The position numbers and the translations under genes were made by a program. This document shows positions 32,973-41,934 of a stretch of 64,000 nucleotides of DNA, piece after piece. Location: the NCBI RefSeq assembly GCF_051781005.1, contig NZ_JBPWOA010000020.1:142410-206409 (forward strand). The letters are read 5' to 3'. The stretch comes from Anabaena sp051781005. GTDB taxonomy: Bacteria; Cyanobacteriota; Cyanobacteriia; Cyanobacteriales; Nostocaceae. The notes beneath the pieces are model-generated. The model saw nothing but the letters and a program-made list of their open reading frames with translations. It did no database searches and was not told the origin of the DNA. Each line of letters opens with the position of its first letter. Within the stretch, counting starts at the first letter, position 1.

Positions 32973-34196
32973 TTAGCCCAGGGTTTCAAATACCTTAAAC
33001 ATAGGCAGATACATTGCTAACAAAATTGTACCAACCATACCCCCAAGAACTACAATCATTAGAGGTTCCAACACGCTGGTTAGTGCTTTAACTGCTTGTT
33101 CTACTTCATCTTCATAAAAATCGGCAACTTTCATCAACATAGCATCTAATTCCCCAGTTTCTTCTCCGATACTCATCATCTGAATTGCCATAGCGGGAAA
33201 AACTGCATCTTTTTGCAAGGCAGTACTAATCATACCTCCTTGTTGAACATCTAAACGGGCTGCATCTATGGCATTAGCAACCACTTGATTTCCTGATGTA
33301 TCCCGCACGATTTCCAAGCAAGTTAGAATTGGTACTCCTGAACGAGTTAGAGAACCAAAAGTCCGACTAAAACGAGCTACTGAAGATTTTTGAATCAAGT
33401 CACCAAACAAAGGTACTTTTAAAGAAAGACGGTCAATATTTTCTTTGCCAACACGGGTTTTGTAATACTGTTTATAAACAAACGATAATGCCATAAAAGC
33501 ACCGATGATCGCTAAAGACCACCAACTTCGCAGTATTTTACTACAGGTCATCAAAAATTGTGTTAATGGAGGTAATTCTACTCCTATATCTTCAAAAATG
33601 TTGGCAAAAATAGGAATCAGAAAAACAGTCATACCCACAAAGATAGCAGTGGCTAAAAAACCTACCACTACAGGATAAGAAAGTGCTGATTTAATTTGGT
33701 TTTGTAATCGAGCTACATCTTCTAATAATTTGGCTAGGCGATTTAATACTTCATCAAGTACACCGCCTACTTCTCCTGCTTGAACCATACTGACATACAA
33801 ACCATCAAAACAGTCAGGATGTTTACGCATGGAATCTGAAAGATTAACTCCAGTTTGAACATCGGCGCAAATCTCAATCAGAGCTTGTTTAAGTTTAGGA
33901 TTACTACACTGTTCAGAAAGTACTCCTAATCCTCTGACAATTGCTACACCTGCATTTACCAAAGCAGCGAATTGACGGGAAAAAACGGCTTTGTCTTTAA
34001 CAGAAACCTTCACCAAAGAATTCTGAAATTTTTTGAAATCAAGGATTGAAGCCAAGCTTTGAGATTCTTTTAATTCTTGGACAACAAAACCTTTATTTCT
34101 GAGGTCAGTTCGAGCATCTGTTAAGGAATCAGCAACAAATTTCTCTGTGCGAGATTTTCCTTCGGAGTCGCGAATACGGGCAAGATAAGTTGGCAT
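32973..34196 (-). CDS. pilC: Type IV pilus inner-membrane platform protein PilC
   Basis: The 407-residue protein has the two repeated GspF/T2SSF domains. The first is FSRQFAALVNAGVAIVRGLGVL with GLYVSMVQAGEVGGVLDEVL. The second is FSRTFGSLTRSGVPILTCLEIV with MAIQMMSIGEETGELDAMLM. Membrane helices include VVGFLATAIFVGMTVFLIPI and a C-terminal MIVVLGGMVGTILLAMYLPMF. I start at the ATG at 34196 (MPTYLARIRDSEGKSR), giving the normal length; an in-frame extension upstream to 34427 only translates tandem repeats and overlaps pilT. It is the assembly platform that works with the PilB and PilT motors encoded just upstream. Confidence 0.95.
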   Translation of the reverse strand: MPTYLARIRDSEGKSRTEKFVADSLTDARTDLRNKGFVVQELKESQSLASILDFKKFQNSLVKVSVKDKAVFSRQFAALVNAGVAIVRGLGVLSEQCSNPKLKQALIEICADVQTGVNLSDSMRKHPDCFDGLYVSMVQAGEVGGVLDEVLNRLAKLLEDVARLQNQIKSALSYPVVVGFLATAIFVGMTVFLIPIFANIFEDIGVELPPLTQFLMTCSKILRSWWSLAIIGAFMALSFVYKQYYKTRVGKENIDRLSLKVPLFGDLIQKSSVARFSRTFGSLTRSGVPILTCLEIVRDTSGNQVVANAIDAARLDVQQGGMISTALQKDAVFPAMAIQMMSIGEETGELDAMLMKVADFYEDEVEQAVKALTSVLEPLMIVVLGGMVGTILLAMYLPMFKVFETLG

Positions 34197-34199
34197 AAA

Positions 34200-34262
34200 T
34201 TTGGTGATTGGTGATTGGTGATTGGTAATTGGTAATTGGTAATTGGTAATTGGTGATTGGTA
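34200..34262. repeat. Heptanucleotide tandem repeat between pilT and pilC (TTGGTGA/TTGGTAA)
   Basis: Eight consecutive seven-base units of the ggtgatt/ggtaatt type fill the leader of pilC, directly in front of its start codon on the minus strand. This leaves no ordinary Shine-Dalgarno sequence within 10 bases. Confidence 0.9.
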
Positions 34263-34311
34263 CACTTTCTTCTGCTTTCTGCTCCCAGTCCCCAATCCCC
34301 AGTCACCAATG

Positions 34312-35439
34312 TTAACGAGTTCTAGCAGCTGTACCAGGTTTTGCACCTGCTGCTGGTGGTGGTGCTGTTGTACCAATGAGACGTTGAACTTCATCGGGTT
34401 TAGAAGTTTTAGACATAGCTGCTTCAAAGGAGATAGCTCCAGTTTTGTATAAATCAGCTAAGACTTTTTCTAGAGTTTGCATTCCCAATTTACCGCCAGT
34501 TTGGATAGCTGAATAAATTTGTGCAGTTTTACCTTCACGAATTAGGTTGGAAATAGCAGGAGTAATAATCATAATTTCCTGAGCCATGATTCGACCATAT
34601 TCACCAGGCTTAGGATTTTTCTTGGGTACTAAAGTTTGGCTAAAGACTGCTACTAAAGAGTTGGACAACTGTACCCGCACTTGGGTTTGTCTTTCATGAG
34701 GGAAAACGTCAATCATCCGGTCAACGGTTTGTGCGGCTGAACTGGTGTGCAGTGTTCCAAATACCAAGTGTCCGGTTTCTGCTGCGGAAATGGCCAAAGA
34801 AATTGTTTCCAAATCACGCATTTCCCCTACCAGAATAATATCTGGATCTTCCCGCAAAGCAGCTTTTAAGGCATTAGCAAAGCTTTTAGTATCTTCACCT
34901 AGTTGGCGTTGGTGAACTAAGCTTTTAACTGGTTCGTAAACAAATTCTACAGGGTCTTCTACTGTTAATATATGTTCTGCTCTGGTGCGATTAATTAGGT
35001 CAATCATTGCAGCTAGAGTAGTAGTCTTACCGGAACCTGTAGGCCCGGTGACGAGAATTAATCCTCTAGGCTTTTCAGACATTTCCCGGACAATATCTGG
35101 TAGACCTAATTTTTCAAAGTTAGGAATTTTAGAACTTAATGCTCGTAAACAAGCTGCATAAGCACCACGTTCTTTGTAGACATTCACCCGGAAGCGAGCT
35201 AATCCTTTGACACCATAGGAACAATCCAATTCCCAGGTTTGTTCTAAGGTTTTTCGCTGGGTGTTGTTGAGCATACTAAAAATCAGTCTTTGGCATTCAT
35301 CTGCGGTTAGTATGTGATCTCCAATGGGAGTCAGATGACCGCTGACGCGGAAGTAGGGAGGCAAACCTGCTGATAAGTGCAGATCCGAACCACCCATATC
35401 AATTAGCTGCTCCATCAAGTCTTCAATCATCATTTCCAT
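34312..35439 (-). CDS. pilT: Type IV pilus retraction ATPase PilT
   Basis: The 375-residue hexameric ATPase has an N-terminal PAS-like part (LMEQLIDMGGSDLHLSAGLPPYFRVSG). The RecA-like core has Walker A (LVTGPTGSGKTTTLAAMID), an Asp box (HILTVEDPVEFVY), Walker B (DPDIILVGEMRDLETISLA), and a His box with GHLVFGTLHTSSAAQTVDRMID. It ends in an Ala/Pro-rich tail (TTAPPPAAGAKPG). PilT powers pilus retraction for twitching and DNA uptake. Order pilB-pilT-pilC on one strand indicates an operon: pilB ends 107 bases upstream. Confidence 0.96.
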   Translation of the reverse strand: MEMMIEDLMEQLIDMGGSDLHLSAGLPPYFRVSGHLTPIGDHILTADECQRLIFSMLNNTQRKTLEQTWELDCSYGVKGLARFRVNVYKERGAYAACLRALSSKIPNFEKLGLPDIVREMSEKPRGLILVTGPTGSGKTTTLAAMIDLINRTRAEHILTVEDPVEFVYEPVKSLVHQRQLGEDTKSFANALKAALREDPDIILVGEMRDLETISLAISAAETGHLVFGTLHTSSAAQTVDRMIDVFPHERQTQVRVQLSNSLVAVFSQTLVPKKNPKPGEYGRIMAQEIMIITPAISNLIREGKTAQIYSAIQTGGKLGMQTLEKVLADLYKTGAISFEAAMSKTSKPDEVQRLIGTTAPPPAAGAKPGTAARTR

Positions 35440-35546
35440 AGTTTTGCTCCAATTTAAAATTCAAAATTCAAAATTCAAAGACTAAGTAAATTAATGCCAA
35501 GAAATCAAAGGTTTTGAGACTATATCTTTCCTCCTGACTCCTGTCA

Positions 35547-37559
35547 CTAATCTTGAAAACGAGGTGTCATACAGTAAGGACAATCTAGCCATTCTTGTTG
35601 TAATGTGGCATCACAAGCTTTACAGGTTAGACCGCTCTTGCGTTTTGCTTTCAATTCAGCTTCCAAACCTGTATCAGTAAATGTCACTCGATCAACTTCT
35701 TCTAGTGTGGTGGCACCTTGACGGACTAAATCGAGGCTGTAAGCGAGTAAGGTTTTCATACCTTCTTCTACTGCTACTTCCTTAATGCGTTCTGTGGGTG
35801 CGTCTTCGTTGATGAGAGTTTGAAGAGTTTCGGTGATCCGCATGACTTCATAAACACCAACACGTCCCTTATAGCCAACGCCATTACATTTTTGGCAAAG
35901 CTGATTTTTGGTTTGAGCTTCTGCGATCGCTTCTGGAAGCAGTGAGTTAGCTTTATAGAAGGTGATGCCCACATCTGTAGAAGCTGATAACCCGTAACGA
36001 GCGAGTTCTTCGGTACTGGGAGTATAGGGAATCCGACACTCTGAACAGACGCGACGGACTAGACGTTGTGCTAAAACACCAATCAGGGAACTGGAAACCA
36101 TGAATGGTTCAATTTCCATTTCTCCCAAACGAGCGATCGCACCAGGAGCATCATTTGTGTGTAAGGTAGTTAAAACCAAGTGACCTGTCAAAGCCGCCTC
36201 AATCGCTGTTTTCGCCGTTTCTTTATCCCGTGTTTCACCCACCAATAACACATCAGGATCTTGTCGTAAGAAGGCTCTTAAAGCTGTCGAAAAATCCAGT
36301 CCTTTTTCTCGTATTACCTGTACTTGCGTAATCCCCGGCAAACTGTACTCAATCGGGTCTTCTACAGTACTGATATTAATCCCCGGATCATTCTTTTCTG
36401 CCAATGCTGAATACAACGAAGTCGTTTTACCAGAACCAGTCGGTCCCGTCACCAAAATCAACCCGAAAGGCCTACTGACCATATCCTGGACAATATGCAA
36501 AGTCTCTGGATCGGTAATTAACTTATCCAATCCCAGTTGAGTCGATGAGTTATCCAAAATCCGTAGCACCACCTTTTCCCCATAGCGACTGGGTAAGGTA
36601 TTGACGCGGAAGTCTACTTTCCTCCCTTCAAACAATCTGCGAATGCGTCCATCTTGGGGTAAGCGTCTCTCAGCGATATCTAAATTAGCAATGATTTTAA
36701 ATCGGGCTGTCACCGCCAAAATAATTTTTTTGGGCATAGCGGGAAAAGCTTCACGCAACACCCCATCTTTACGGAACCGAATTCTTAAGTTTTCCTCTTG
36801 TGGTTCGATGTGAATATCCGAAACCCCTTCATGCAAAGCTTTAAACAGAATTCTGTTGACAAGTTTGATAATAGGTGCATCTTCGGCATCCTTAATTGAT
36901 GCGTTTATGTCCGCATCCTTATCCTCAGCGACTTCTTCATCATTCAGATTTTCGATATCTACTAAATCTTGACCAACATCTGTAAACTTTTCTTGTTCGA
37001 GTTGCTTTTGTTTAACAGCAAACTCATCTAAGTATTGGTTAATCAGTTGTTGGTAATCTTCCTGAGTAATTACCATCCTCTGTAAGGACAAATTTTGGTT
37101 ACGCAAAATCCGGTTGAGGTCATCAGATGCCTCTAGATTATCCGGATCAACCATTGCCACCAACACATAAGGTGGGGTTTTTTCATCGTGTCTCGACAGA
37201 GGCACTAGACGATGACGACGACAGATATCCACTGGAATCAGGGTTTCAATCAATTGACTCACCATCAGTTCGCCAATTTGATTAACTTCAGGATCTAGGA
37301 ATTCAACGCCATATAGTATTTTTAGTTCAAATAAATGTTGTTTTTTGTATTCCCTGAGAAATTCAGGTGATAGTTGTTGCCCAGTGATTGACTCCAGTAC
37401 ATCTGTCAACATTTTGCCAGACTTGCGGCTTTCAATCAGCGCCTGCTTCATCTGCTCACTGTTGATATAGCCAGATTGTACTAGTTTGTTGCCGAAGGGC
37501 GAAAACTCTGTTCTTGTCGTTAGAGCGGTGCTACGCCGTTGTGGTGACGAGTAAGTCAT
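35547..37559 (-). CDS. pilB: Type IV pilus extension ATPase PilB
   Basis: The 670-residue GspE/PilB motor has an N-terminal MshEN domain (FGNKLVQSGYINSEQMKQAL). The ATPase core has SDIHIEPQEENLRIRFRKDG, Walker A (LVTGPTGSGKTTSLYSALA), an Asp box (NISTVEDPIEYSL) and Walker B (QDPDVLLVGETRDKETAKTA). The zinc cysteines are in VCSECRIPYT and CQKCNGVGYKGRVGVYE. A C-terminal zinc-ribbon-like CKACDATLQQEWLDCPYC follows, as in other cyanobacterial PilB. I use the ATG at 37559 (MTYSSPQRR) rather than the TTG two codons upstream. It is the first gene of the pilBTC set. Confidence 0.96.
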   Translation of the reverse strand: MTYSSPQRRSTALTTRTEFSPFGNKLVQSGYINSEQMKQALIESRKSGKMLTDVLESITGQQLSPEFLREYKKQHLFELKILYGVEFLDPEVNQIGELMVSQLIETLIPVDICRRHRLVPLSRHDEKTPPYVLVAMVDPDNLEASDDLNRILRNQNLSLQRMVITQEDYQQLINQYLDEFAVKQKQLEQEKFTDVGQDLVDIENLNDEEVAEDKDADINASIKDAEDAPIIKLVNRILFKALHEGVSDIHIEPQEENLRIRFRKDGVLREAFPAMPKKIILAVTARFKIIANLDIAERRLPQDGRIRRLFEGRKVDFRVNTLPSRYGEKVVLRILDNSSTQLGLDKLITDPETLHIVQDMVSRPFGLILVTGPTGSGKTTSLYSALAEKNDPGINISTVEDPIEYSLPGITQVQVIREKGLDFSTALRAFLRQDPDVLLVGETRDKETAKTAIEAALTGHLVLTTLHTNDAPGAIARLGEMEIEPFMVSSSLIGVLAQRLVRRVCSECRIPYTPSTEELARYGLSASTDVGITFYKANSLLPEAIAEAQTKNQLCQKCNGVGYKGRVGVYEVMRITETLQTLINEDAPTERIKEVAVEEGMKTLLAYSLDLVRQGATTLEEVDRVTFTDTGLEAELKAKRKSGLTCKACDATLQQEWLDCPYCMTPRFQD

Positions 37560-37771
37560 AAGCAATCTCGCAGGGAAACCTCTTATTTAAGTATTCCCAC
37601 ACTGTAGTCAATTATTCTCATAGCGGCTGTATTAATTTCAGTTTAAAATTTTTCTTCTTAAAAATTTTTTTTCCAGCACGTTTCTAGGTACTGGTGCGCC
37701 TTTTTCTTCGTGGCTAGAACCAAAACTGCGTATCAAGCTCAATCTCTCTTGTAGGATGCGTCAGACCGAAT

Positions 37772-37864
37772 AGACATAGGAGTGAGAATTAAATGTGCGT
37801 GACTTGAAACCCTTGTAGAGAAGATCCATATAACGTCTCTACAATCTTTTTCACTCCTATGTCT
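37772..37864. mobile_element. MITE-like palindromic element with 14-base perfect terminal inverted repeats
   Basis: Agacataggagtga (37772-37785) is the exact reverse complement of tcactcctatgtct (37851-37864). Nested inside are ttgtagaga (37813-37821) and tctctacaa (37836-37844). The element is non-coding and flanked on both sides by aat, a possible short target duplication. Confidence 0.65.
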
Positions 37865-37965
37865 AATAAATTGGTGATACTAAAAACGGTTTAAAAGTGT
37901 CATTCTGATCGCGGAGCGTGGCGTATGACTCCTGCGTCGTCACGCAAGCTATAGCCATACGAAGT

Positions 37966-38054
37966 GTATCCCTGACGGGAGCCGTAGGCTCTAGAATCTT
38001 CGAGATACTTCCCTGCTCTACGTTACGTATGGCTAACGCTCCCTTCAGGGATAC
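37966..38054. repeat. Inverted repeat, GTATCCCTGACGGGAGC type
   Basis: Gtatccctgacgggagc (37966-37982) faces gctcccttcagggatac (38038-38054), 16 of 17 matching. The right arm with its flank (38026-38054) recurs in reverse at 20392-20420 with one mismatch in 29, so this is a dispersed family. Confidence 0.7.
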
Positions 38055-38544
38055 AGTACGACATAAGTCCAAGTTTCACTCATTTGCAGTATAGTATCAA
38101 CAGATTTTGGACATCTGACACACCTGCTTGTATGCCAGTTGCATAAGTCCTGGGGGCTTTTAGCTTACCATGCTTGTAATTAGTTAAAAAACTGACTTAT
38201 GATCAGGGACGCAGGCAATTAATTGCCGCTCATTTGTTTACCATTTGTCACAATAAGATAATAGTGACATCACTTCTAGGAAAATTCGGTGATTAAATCA
38301 GCCACTGTTGTCAGTCATAAACAGTAGCGGTTGCAAGATGTGTCACCCAGACTTTAGATTAAGAAGACAAAATCTCAAAGCTCATTACAGCGTCACGGCA
38401 GTTTCAACTATGGAATAAAACCAAAAATTCTGAAATCAAAAACCAAATCTATGTCTTTAGATAGAGACTAAATCTGGAATCCACAATCCGCAATCCACAA
38501 TTGCTTGACGCTCTGCCGTAAAAAGCATCTGGGATGAGTAGACA

Positions 38545-39291
38545 ATGATAGAAGAAAATAAACAAGTAAACAATACAAACCAGCAATTGGGTCAACCAAT
38601 AGAGGTAAAGCAAGCAATGAAGAGCGACTCCCCAGCCGAAATTAACTCTAACGAATCTGGCAGCGATGTGACTGAGCAAATGGCAGTCCAAAATAATATA
38701 GCGGCAGAACCCACACTCGCAGAAGAAAATAATGTCGATGCGACAGACAAAACAGAAGTAGATACGGCAGCTTTGGCAGAATTGGCTCAACAACTTGAGT
38801 CGATGAAAACACAACTAGAAGATCGCAGTAATCAATATATGCGGATTGCCGCAGATTTTGAAAATTACCGCAAACGCACCTCCAAAGAAAAAGAAGAGAT
38901 GGAGATGCAGATCAAGCGGAATACGATTATGGAATTGTTGCCTGTTGTTGACAATTTTGAGCGGGCGCGAGCGCATCTCAAACCGCAATCAGAAGGTGAG
39001 ATGACAATTCACAAAAGTTATCAAGGGGTTTATAAACAATTAGTGGATTGTCTCAAGCGAATAGGTGTGTCACCAATGCGACCGGAAGGTCAAGAATTTG
39101 ATCCTAATCTGCATGAAGCAGTAATGCGGGAACCTACAAATGAACATCCAGAAGGTACAGTATTAGAGGAGTTAGTACGCGGGTATTATTTGGGAGAACG
39201 TGTACTGCGCCATGCAATGGTGAAAGTGGCAGCTCCTACAGAAGATACACCTACAGAGCAAGAAGATGAATCGAGTCAAGAAAATAGTTAA
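38545..39291 (+). CDS. grpE: Nucleotide exchange factor GrpE
   Basis: The 248-residue protein has an acidic, low-complexity N-terminal 75 residues and a long coiled coil (AALAELAQQLESMKTQLEDRSNQYMRIAADFENYRKRTSKEKEEME). The C-terminal beta domain carries the family signature (GVSPMRPEGQEFDPNLHEAVMREP, RGYYLGERVLRHAMVKVA). GrpE releases ADP from DnaK. It is followed 285 bases later by dnaK and then dnaJ, the usual chaperone order. The unusually long acidic N-terminus is common among cyanobacterial GrpE. Confidence 0.96.
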   Translation: MIEENKQVNNTNQQLGQPIEVKQAMKSDSPAEINSNESGSDVTEQMAVQNNIAAEPTLAEENNVDATDKTEVDTAALAELAQQLESMKTQLEDRSNQYMRIAADFENYRKRTSKEKEEMEMQIKRNTIMELLPVVDNFERARAHLKPQSEGEMTIHKSYQGVYKQLVDCLKRIGVSPMRPEGQEFDPNLHEAVMREPTNEHPEGTVLEELVRGYYLGERVLRHAMVKVAAPTEDTPTEQEDESSQENS

Positions 39292-39576
39292 ACTTTATTC
39301 GCTCGTCGTGCTGACTGAAAAGTTCTAGATTCTCACAAGAGTTAGAATCGCGTTTCTGGAGAAAAGAGGGCTGTTGACCTTTTTTTGGGTTAAGCAGCCC
39401 CCTCCGGCAGTGTTTCTCATCCAAGACTCGGTTGCAGCTATCAACATAGCTCACTGTATTTTTACTTCAGTAGCAGCTAAAATTTACACAGAAATACCTT
39501 GAGCTTCCAGCCCTGAGTAAAAACGATAGTCGGCGAAAAATCACGGTAAAAGCACTCTACCAAGAATACTGTCAGT

Positions 39577-41556
39577 ATGGGAAAAGTTATTGGGATCGAC
39601 TTAGGCACTACTAATAGTTGCGTTGCTATTGTCGAAGGTGGGCAACCGGTAGTGATTGCTAATTCCGAAGGGGGACGCACTACTCCTAGCATTGTCGGAT
39701 TTGGCAAGAGCGGGGATCTTTTAGTTGGTCAGCTCGCTAAACGGCAATCCATTACTAATGCTGAGAATACAATTTATAGTATCAAAAGGTTTATCGGTCG
39801 CCGTTGGGATGATACTGGATTAGAACGCGATCGCGTACCCTATAACTGTGTCAAAGGTCGAGACGATACCGTTGACGTGCAGATTCGCGGGCGTAATTAC
39901 ACACCCCAAGAGATATCTTCCATGATCCTGCAAAAACTCAAACAGGAGGCGGAAAATTTTTTGGGTGAAGAAGTCACTCAAGCCGTGATTACCGTACCAG
40001 CATATTTTACAGATGCCCAAAGACAAGCAACTAAAGATGCTGGCACAATTGCTGGTTTAGAAGTCTTGCGGATTATCAACGAACCAACCGCAGCAGCTTT
40101 AGCTTTTGGTTTAGACAAACAAGACCAAGAACAACTGATTTTAGTATTTGACTTGGGAGGTGGAACTTTTGATGTCTCTATCTTGCAACTGGGAGATGGC
40201 GTTTTTGAAGTTAAAGCCACTAGTGGTAACAATCAACTAGGTGGAGATGACTTTGACAATTGCCTCGTCCTCTGGATGGTAGAGCAATTTAAACAACAAG
40301 AGAAGATCGACATTGCTAAAGATAAAATGGCACTGCAACGTTTGCGAGAGGCAGCGGAAAAGGCAAAAATTGAACTTTCCAGCATGGTCAATACCTCTAT
40401 TAACTTGCCATTTATCACCGCTGATGAAACAGGGCCTAAGCATCTGGAGATGGAACTGAGTCGTTCTAAATTTGAAGAACTCACAGCACATTTAATTGCA
40501 GCTACCATCGAACCAATGATCCAGGCTCTTAAAGATGCAGACCTCAAACCACAAGATATCGATCGCATTATCTTAGTTGGTGGTTCTACCCGCATTCCCG
40601 CAGTTCTCAATGCTGTGATCAAGTTCTACAATGGCAAAACACCTGATCGCTCTGTCAACCCTGATGAAGCTGTAGCACTAGGTGCAGCCGTTCAAGCGGG
40701 AGTTCTGGGTGGAGAAGTCGATACCCTGTTACTTTTAGATGTCACTCCCCTATCTTTAGGACTAGAAACCCTTGGGGAAGTATTCACTAAAATCATTGAA
40801 CGTAATACCACCATTCCCACTAGTAAATCCCAAGTATTTTCTACAGCTGTTGATGGACAAAATTCCGTGGAAATACACGTTCTTCAAGGAGAACGAGCGA
40901 TGGCGCGAGATAACAAAACTCTTGGTAAGTTTCTCTTAGCCGGTATTCCCCCTGCTCCTCGTGGTGTACCACAAATTGAGGTAGCTTTTGACATAGATGT
41001 CAACGGCATTCTCAAAGTTGCTGCTCAAGACAAGGGTACAGGCAGAGAACAAAGTATTCGCATTACTAATACAGGTGGTTTAAGTCAAACCGAAGTCGAA
41101 AGAATGCGGCAACAAGCTGAGTTATTTGCCGAAGAAGACAAAAAACGTAAAGAACTGATTGAACTAAAAAACCAAGCAGATAACCTGTTGGCAAGTTACA
41201 CGTCTACGTTAAAGGAGAATAGTGACTTAATTGGTGAAAAAGTTAAAGCTTCGGCACAGGAGAAATTTACCAAACTCCAAGTGGCCATGAGTGATCCTGC
41301 TATCACCGCAGTTACCTTTAGTCCGATATTAGAGGAATTTAAACAAACTCTGTTTGCGATCGGTGCAGATGTTTATAAACGAGCTAATAGCTCAACAGAC
41401 ACACCACCGGAATCACAGGAAGAGGAAAAAGAGCATACTGATATTTCCGTAACTTTAGTAGAAGAAAGTGCTATGACTGAGACGGCAATACCACAATTCA
41501 ATTTTGATTTTGACGAGGATAATACTGCTTCCGCTGATTATGAAGCGATAGACTAG
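39577..41556 (+). CDS. dnaK: Molecular chaperone DnaK (Hsp70)
   Basis: The 659-residue Hsp70 begins MGKVIGIDLGTTNSCVAIVEG. It has the nucleotide-binding-domain signatures VFDLGGGTFDVSIL and ILVGGSTRIPAVLNAV, an interdomain linker near LLLLDVTPLSLGLETLG, and a substrate domain. The acidic tail (SQEEEKEHTDIS, FDFDEDNTAS) lacks the EEVD-like or typical EVVD end. Its place in a grpE-dnaK-dnaJ set suggests the housekeeping (DnaK2-type) paralogue, though cyanobacteria have several. It acts with the DnaJ encoded 378 bases downstream. Confidence 0.96.
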   Translation: MGKVIGIDLGTTNSCVAIVEGGQPVVIANSEGGRTTPSIVGFGKSGDLLVGQLAKRQSITNAENTIYSIKRFIGRRWDDTGLERDRVPYNCVKGRDDTVDVQIRGRNYTPQEISSMILQKLKQEAENFLGEEVTQAVITVPAYFTDAQRQATKDAGTIAGLEVLRIINEPTAAALAFGLDKQDQEQLILVFDLGGGTFDVSILQLGDGVFEVKATSGNNQLGGDDFDNCLVLWMVEQFKQQEKIDIAKDKMALQRLREAAEKAKIELSSMVNTSINLPFITADETGPKHLEMELSRSKFEELTAHLIAATIEPMIQALKDADLKPQDIDRIILVGGSTRIPAVLNAVIKFYNGKTPDRSVNPDEAVALGAAVQAGVLGGEVDTLLLLDVTPLSLGLETLGEVFTKIIERNTTIPTSKSQVFSTAVDGQNSVEIHVLQGERAMARDNKTLGKFLLAGIPPAPRGVPQIEVAFDIDVNGILKVAAQDKGTGREQSIRITNTGGLSQTEVERMRQQAELFAEEDKKRKELIELKNQADNLLASYTSTLKENSDLIGEKVKASAQEKFTKLQVAMSDPAITAVTFSPILEEFKQTLFAIGADVYKRANSSTDTPPESQEEEKEHTDISVTLVEESAMTETAIPQFNFDFDEDNTASADYEAID

Positions 41557-41934
41557 TGAATAGGTAAACGGTAAGGATCAGAGTTTTTTCTATTACCAAT
41601 TACCAGTTCCCAGAATTTTGAATATCAAGACAACATGGTTTTATATCTCCAAGGTTTGCTAAATTGTAGAAGCAAATTGTAGGGGAATAAAATTCCTCAT
41701 ATTACAGATGCAACTAAAAGTATATGGTGGTTTTCCACACTAAATAGTACGGCTAGTTCCTCTGTCTGCTGAGACTAGTTTGACCAGTCTAAATAGCACA
41801 ATTGTAAAAGAGACAGCCTTATGCAGTGAAAATTGTGTGGCTTTATTAACAAAAATTAAGTATTGTCTCTATTCCTTGACCTTAGTCCTTTAAGTACTTC
41901 TGCTTTCTTACTTCTAAACTTTTACCCTTGCTTT
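41557..41934. other. 378-base gap between dnaK and dnaJ
   Basis: No gene or strong terminator is seen. The region includes an ATTACCAATTACCA tandem-repeat fragment (41593-41606) and AT-rich sequence that probably includes a separate dnaJ promoter. In-frame codons upstream of the dnaJ ATG (from 41863) have no J-protein character. Confidence 0.4.

Larger units (their letters stand above)
37566..38544. other. 979-base divergent intergenic region rich in palindromic elements
   Basis: This gap separates pilB (leftward) from grpE (rightward). It holds a 93-base MITE-like palindrome (37772-37864), a second inverted repeat (37966-38054), a ggcaattaattgcc palindrome (38214-38227), a gtcac/gtgac pair (38247-38272), and an aatccacaatccgc repeat (38471-38503). 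I find no gene and no CIRCE element. Confidence 0.6.

Noticed and set aside
34197..34427. In-frame upstream extension of pilC by 77 codons
   Set aside because: The extension overlaps pilT and translates tandem repeats (SPITNYQLPITNHQ); the ATG at 34196 gives the normal PilC length and N-terminus.
37566..38544. CIRCE (HrcA) operator upstream of grpE
   Set aside because: No TTAGCACTC-N9-GAGTGCTAA-like repeat is present; the inverted repeats found have unrelated sequence and look like dispersed elements.
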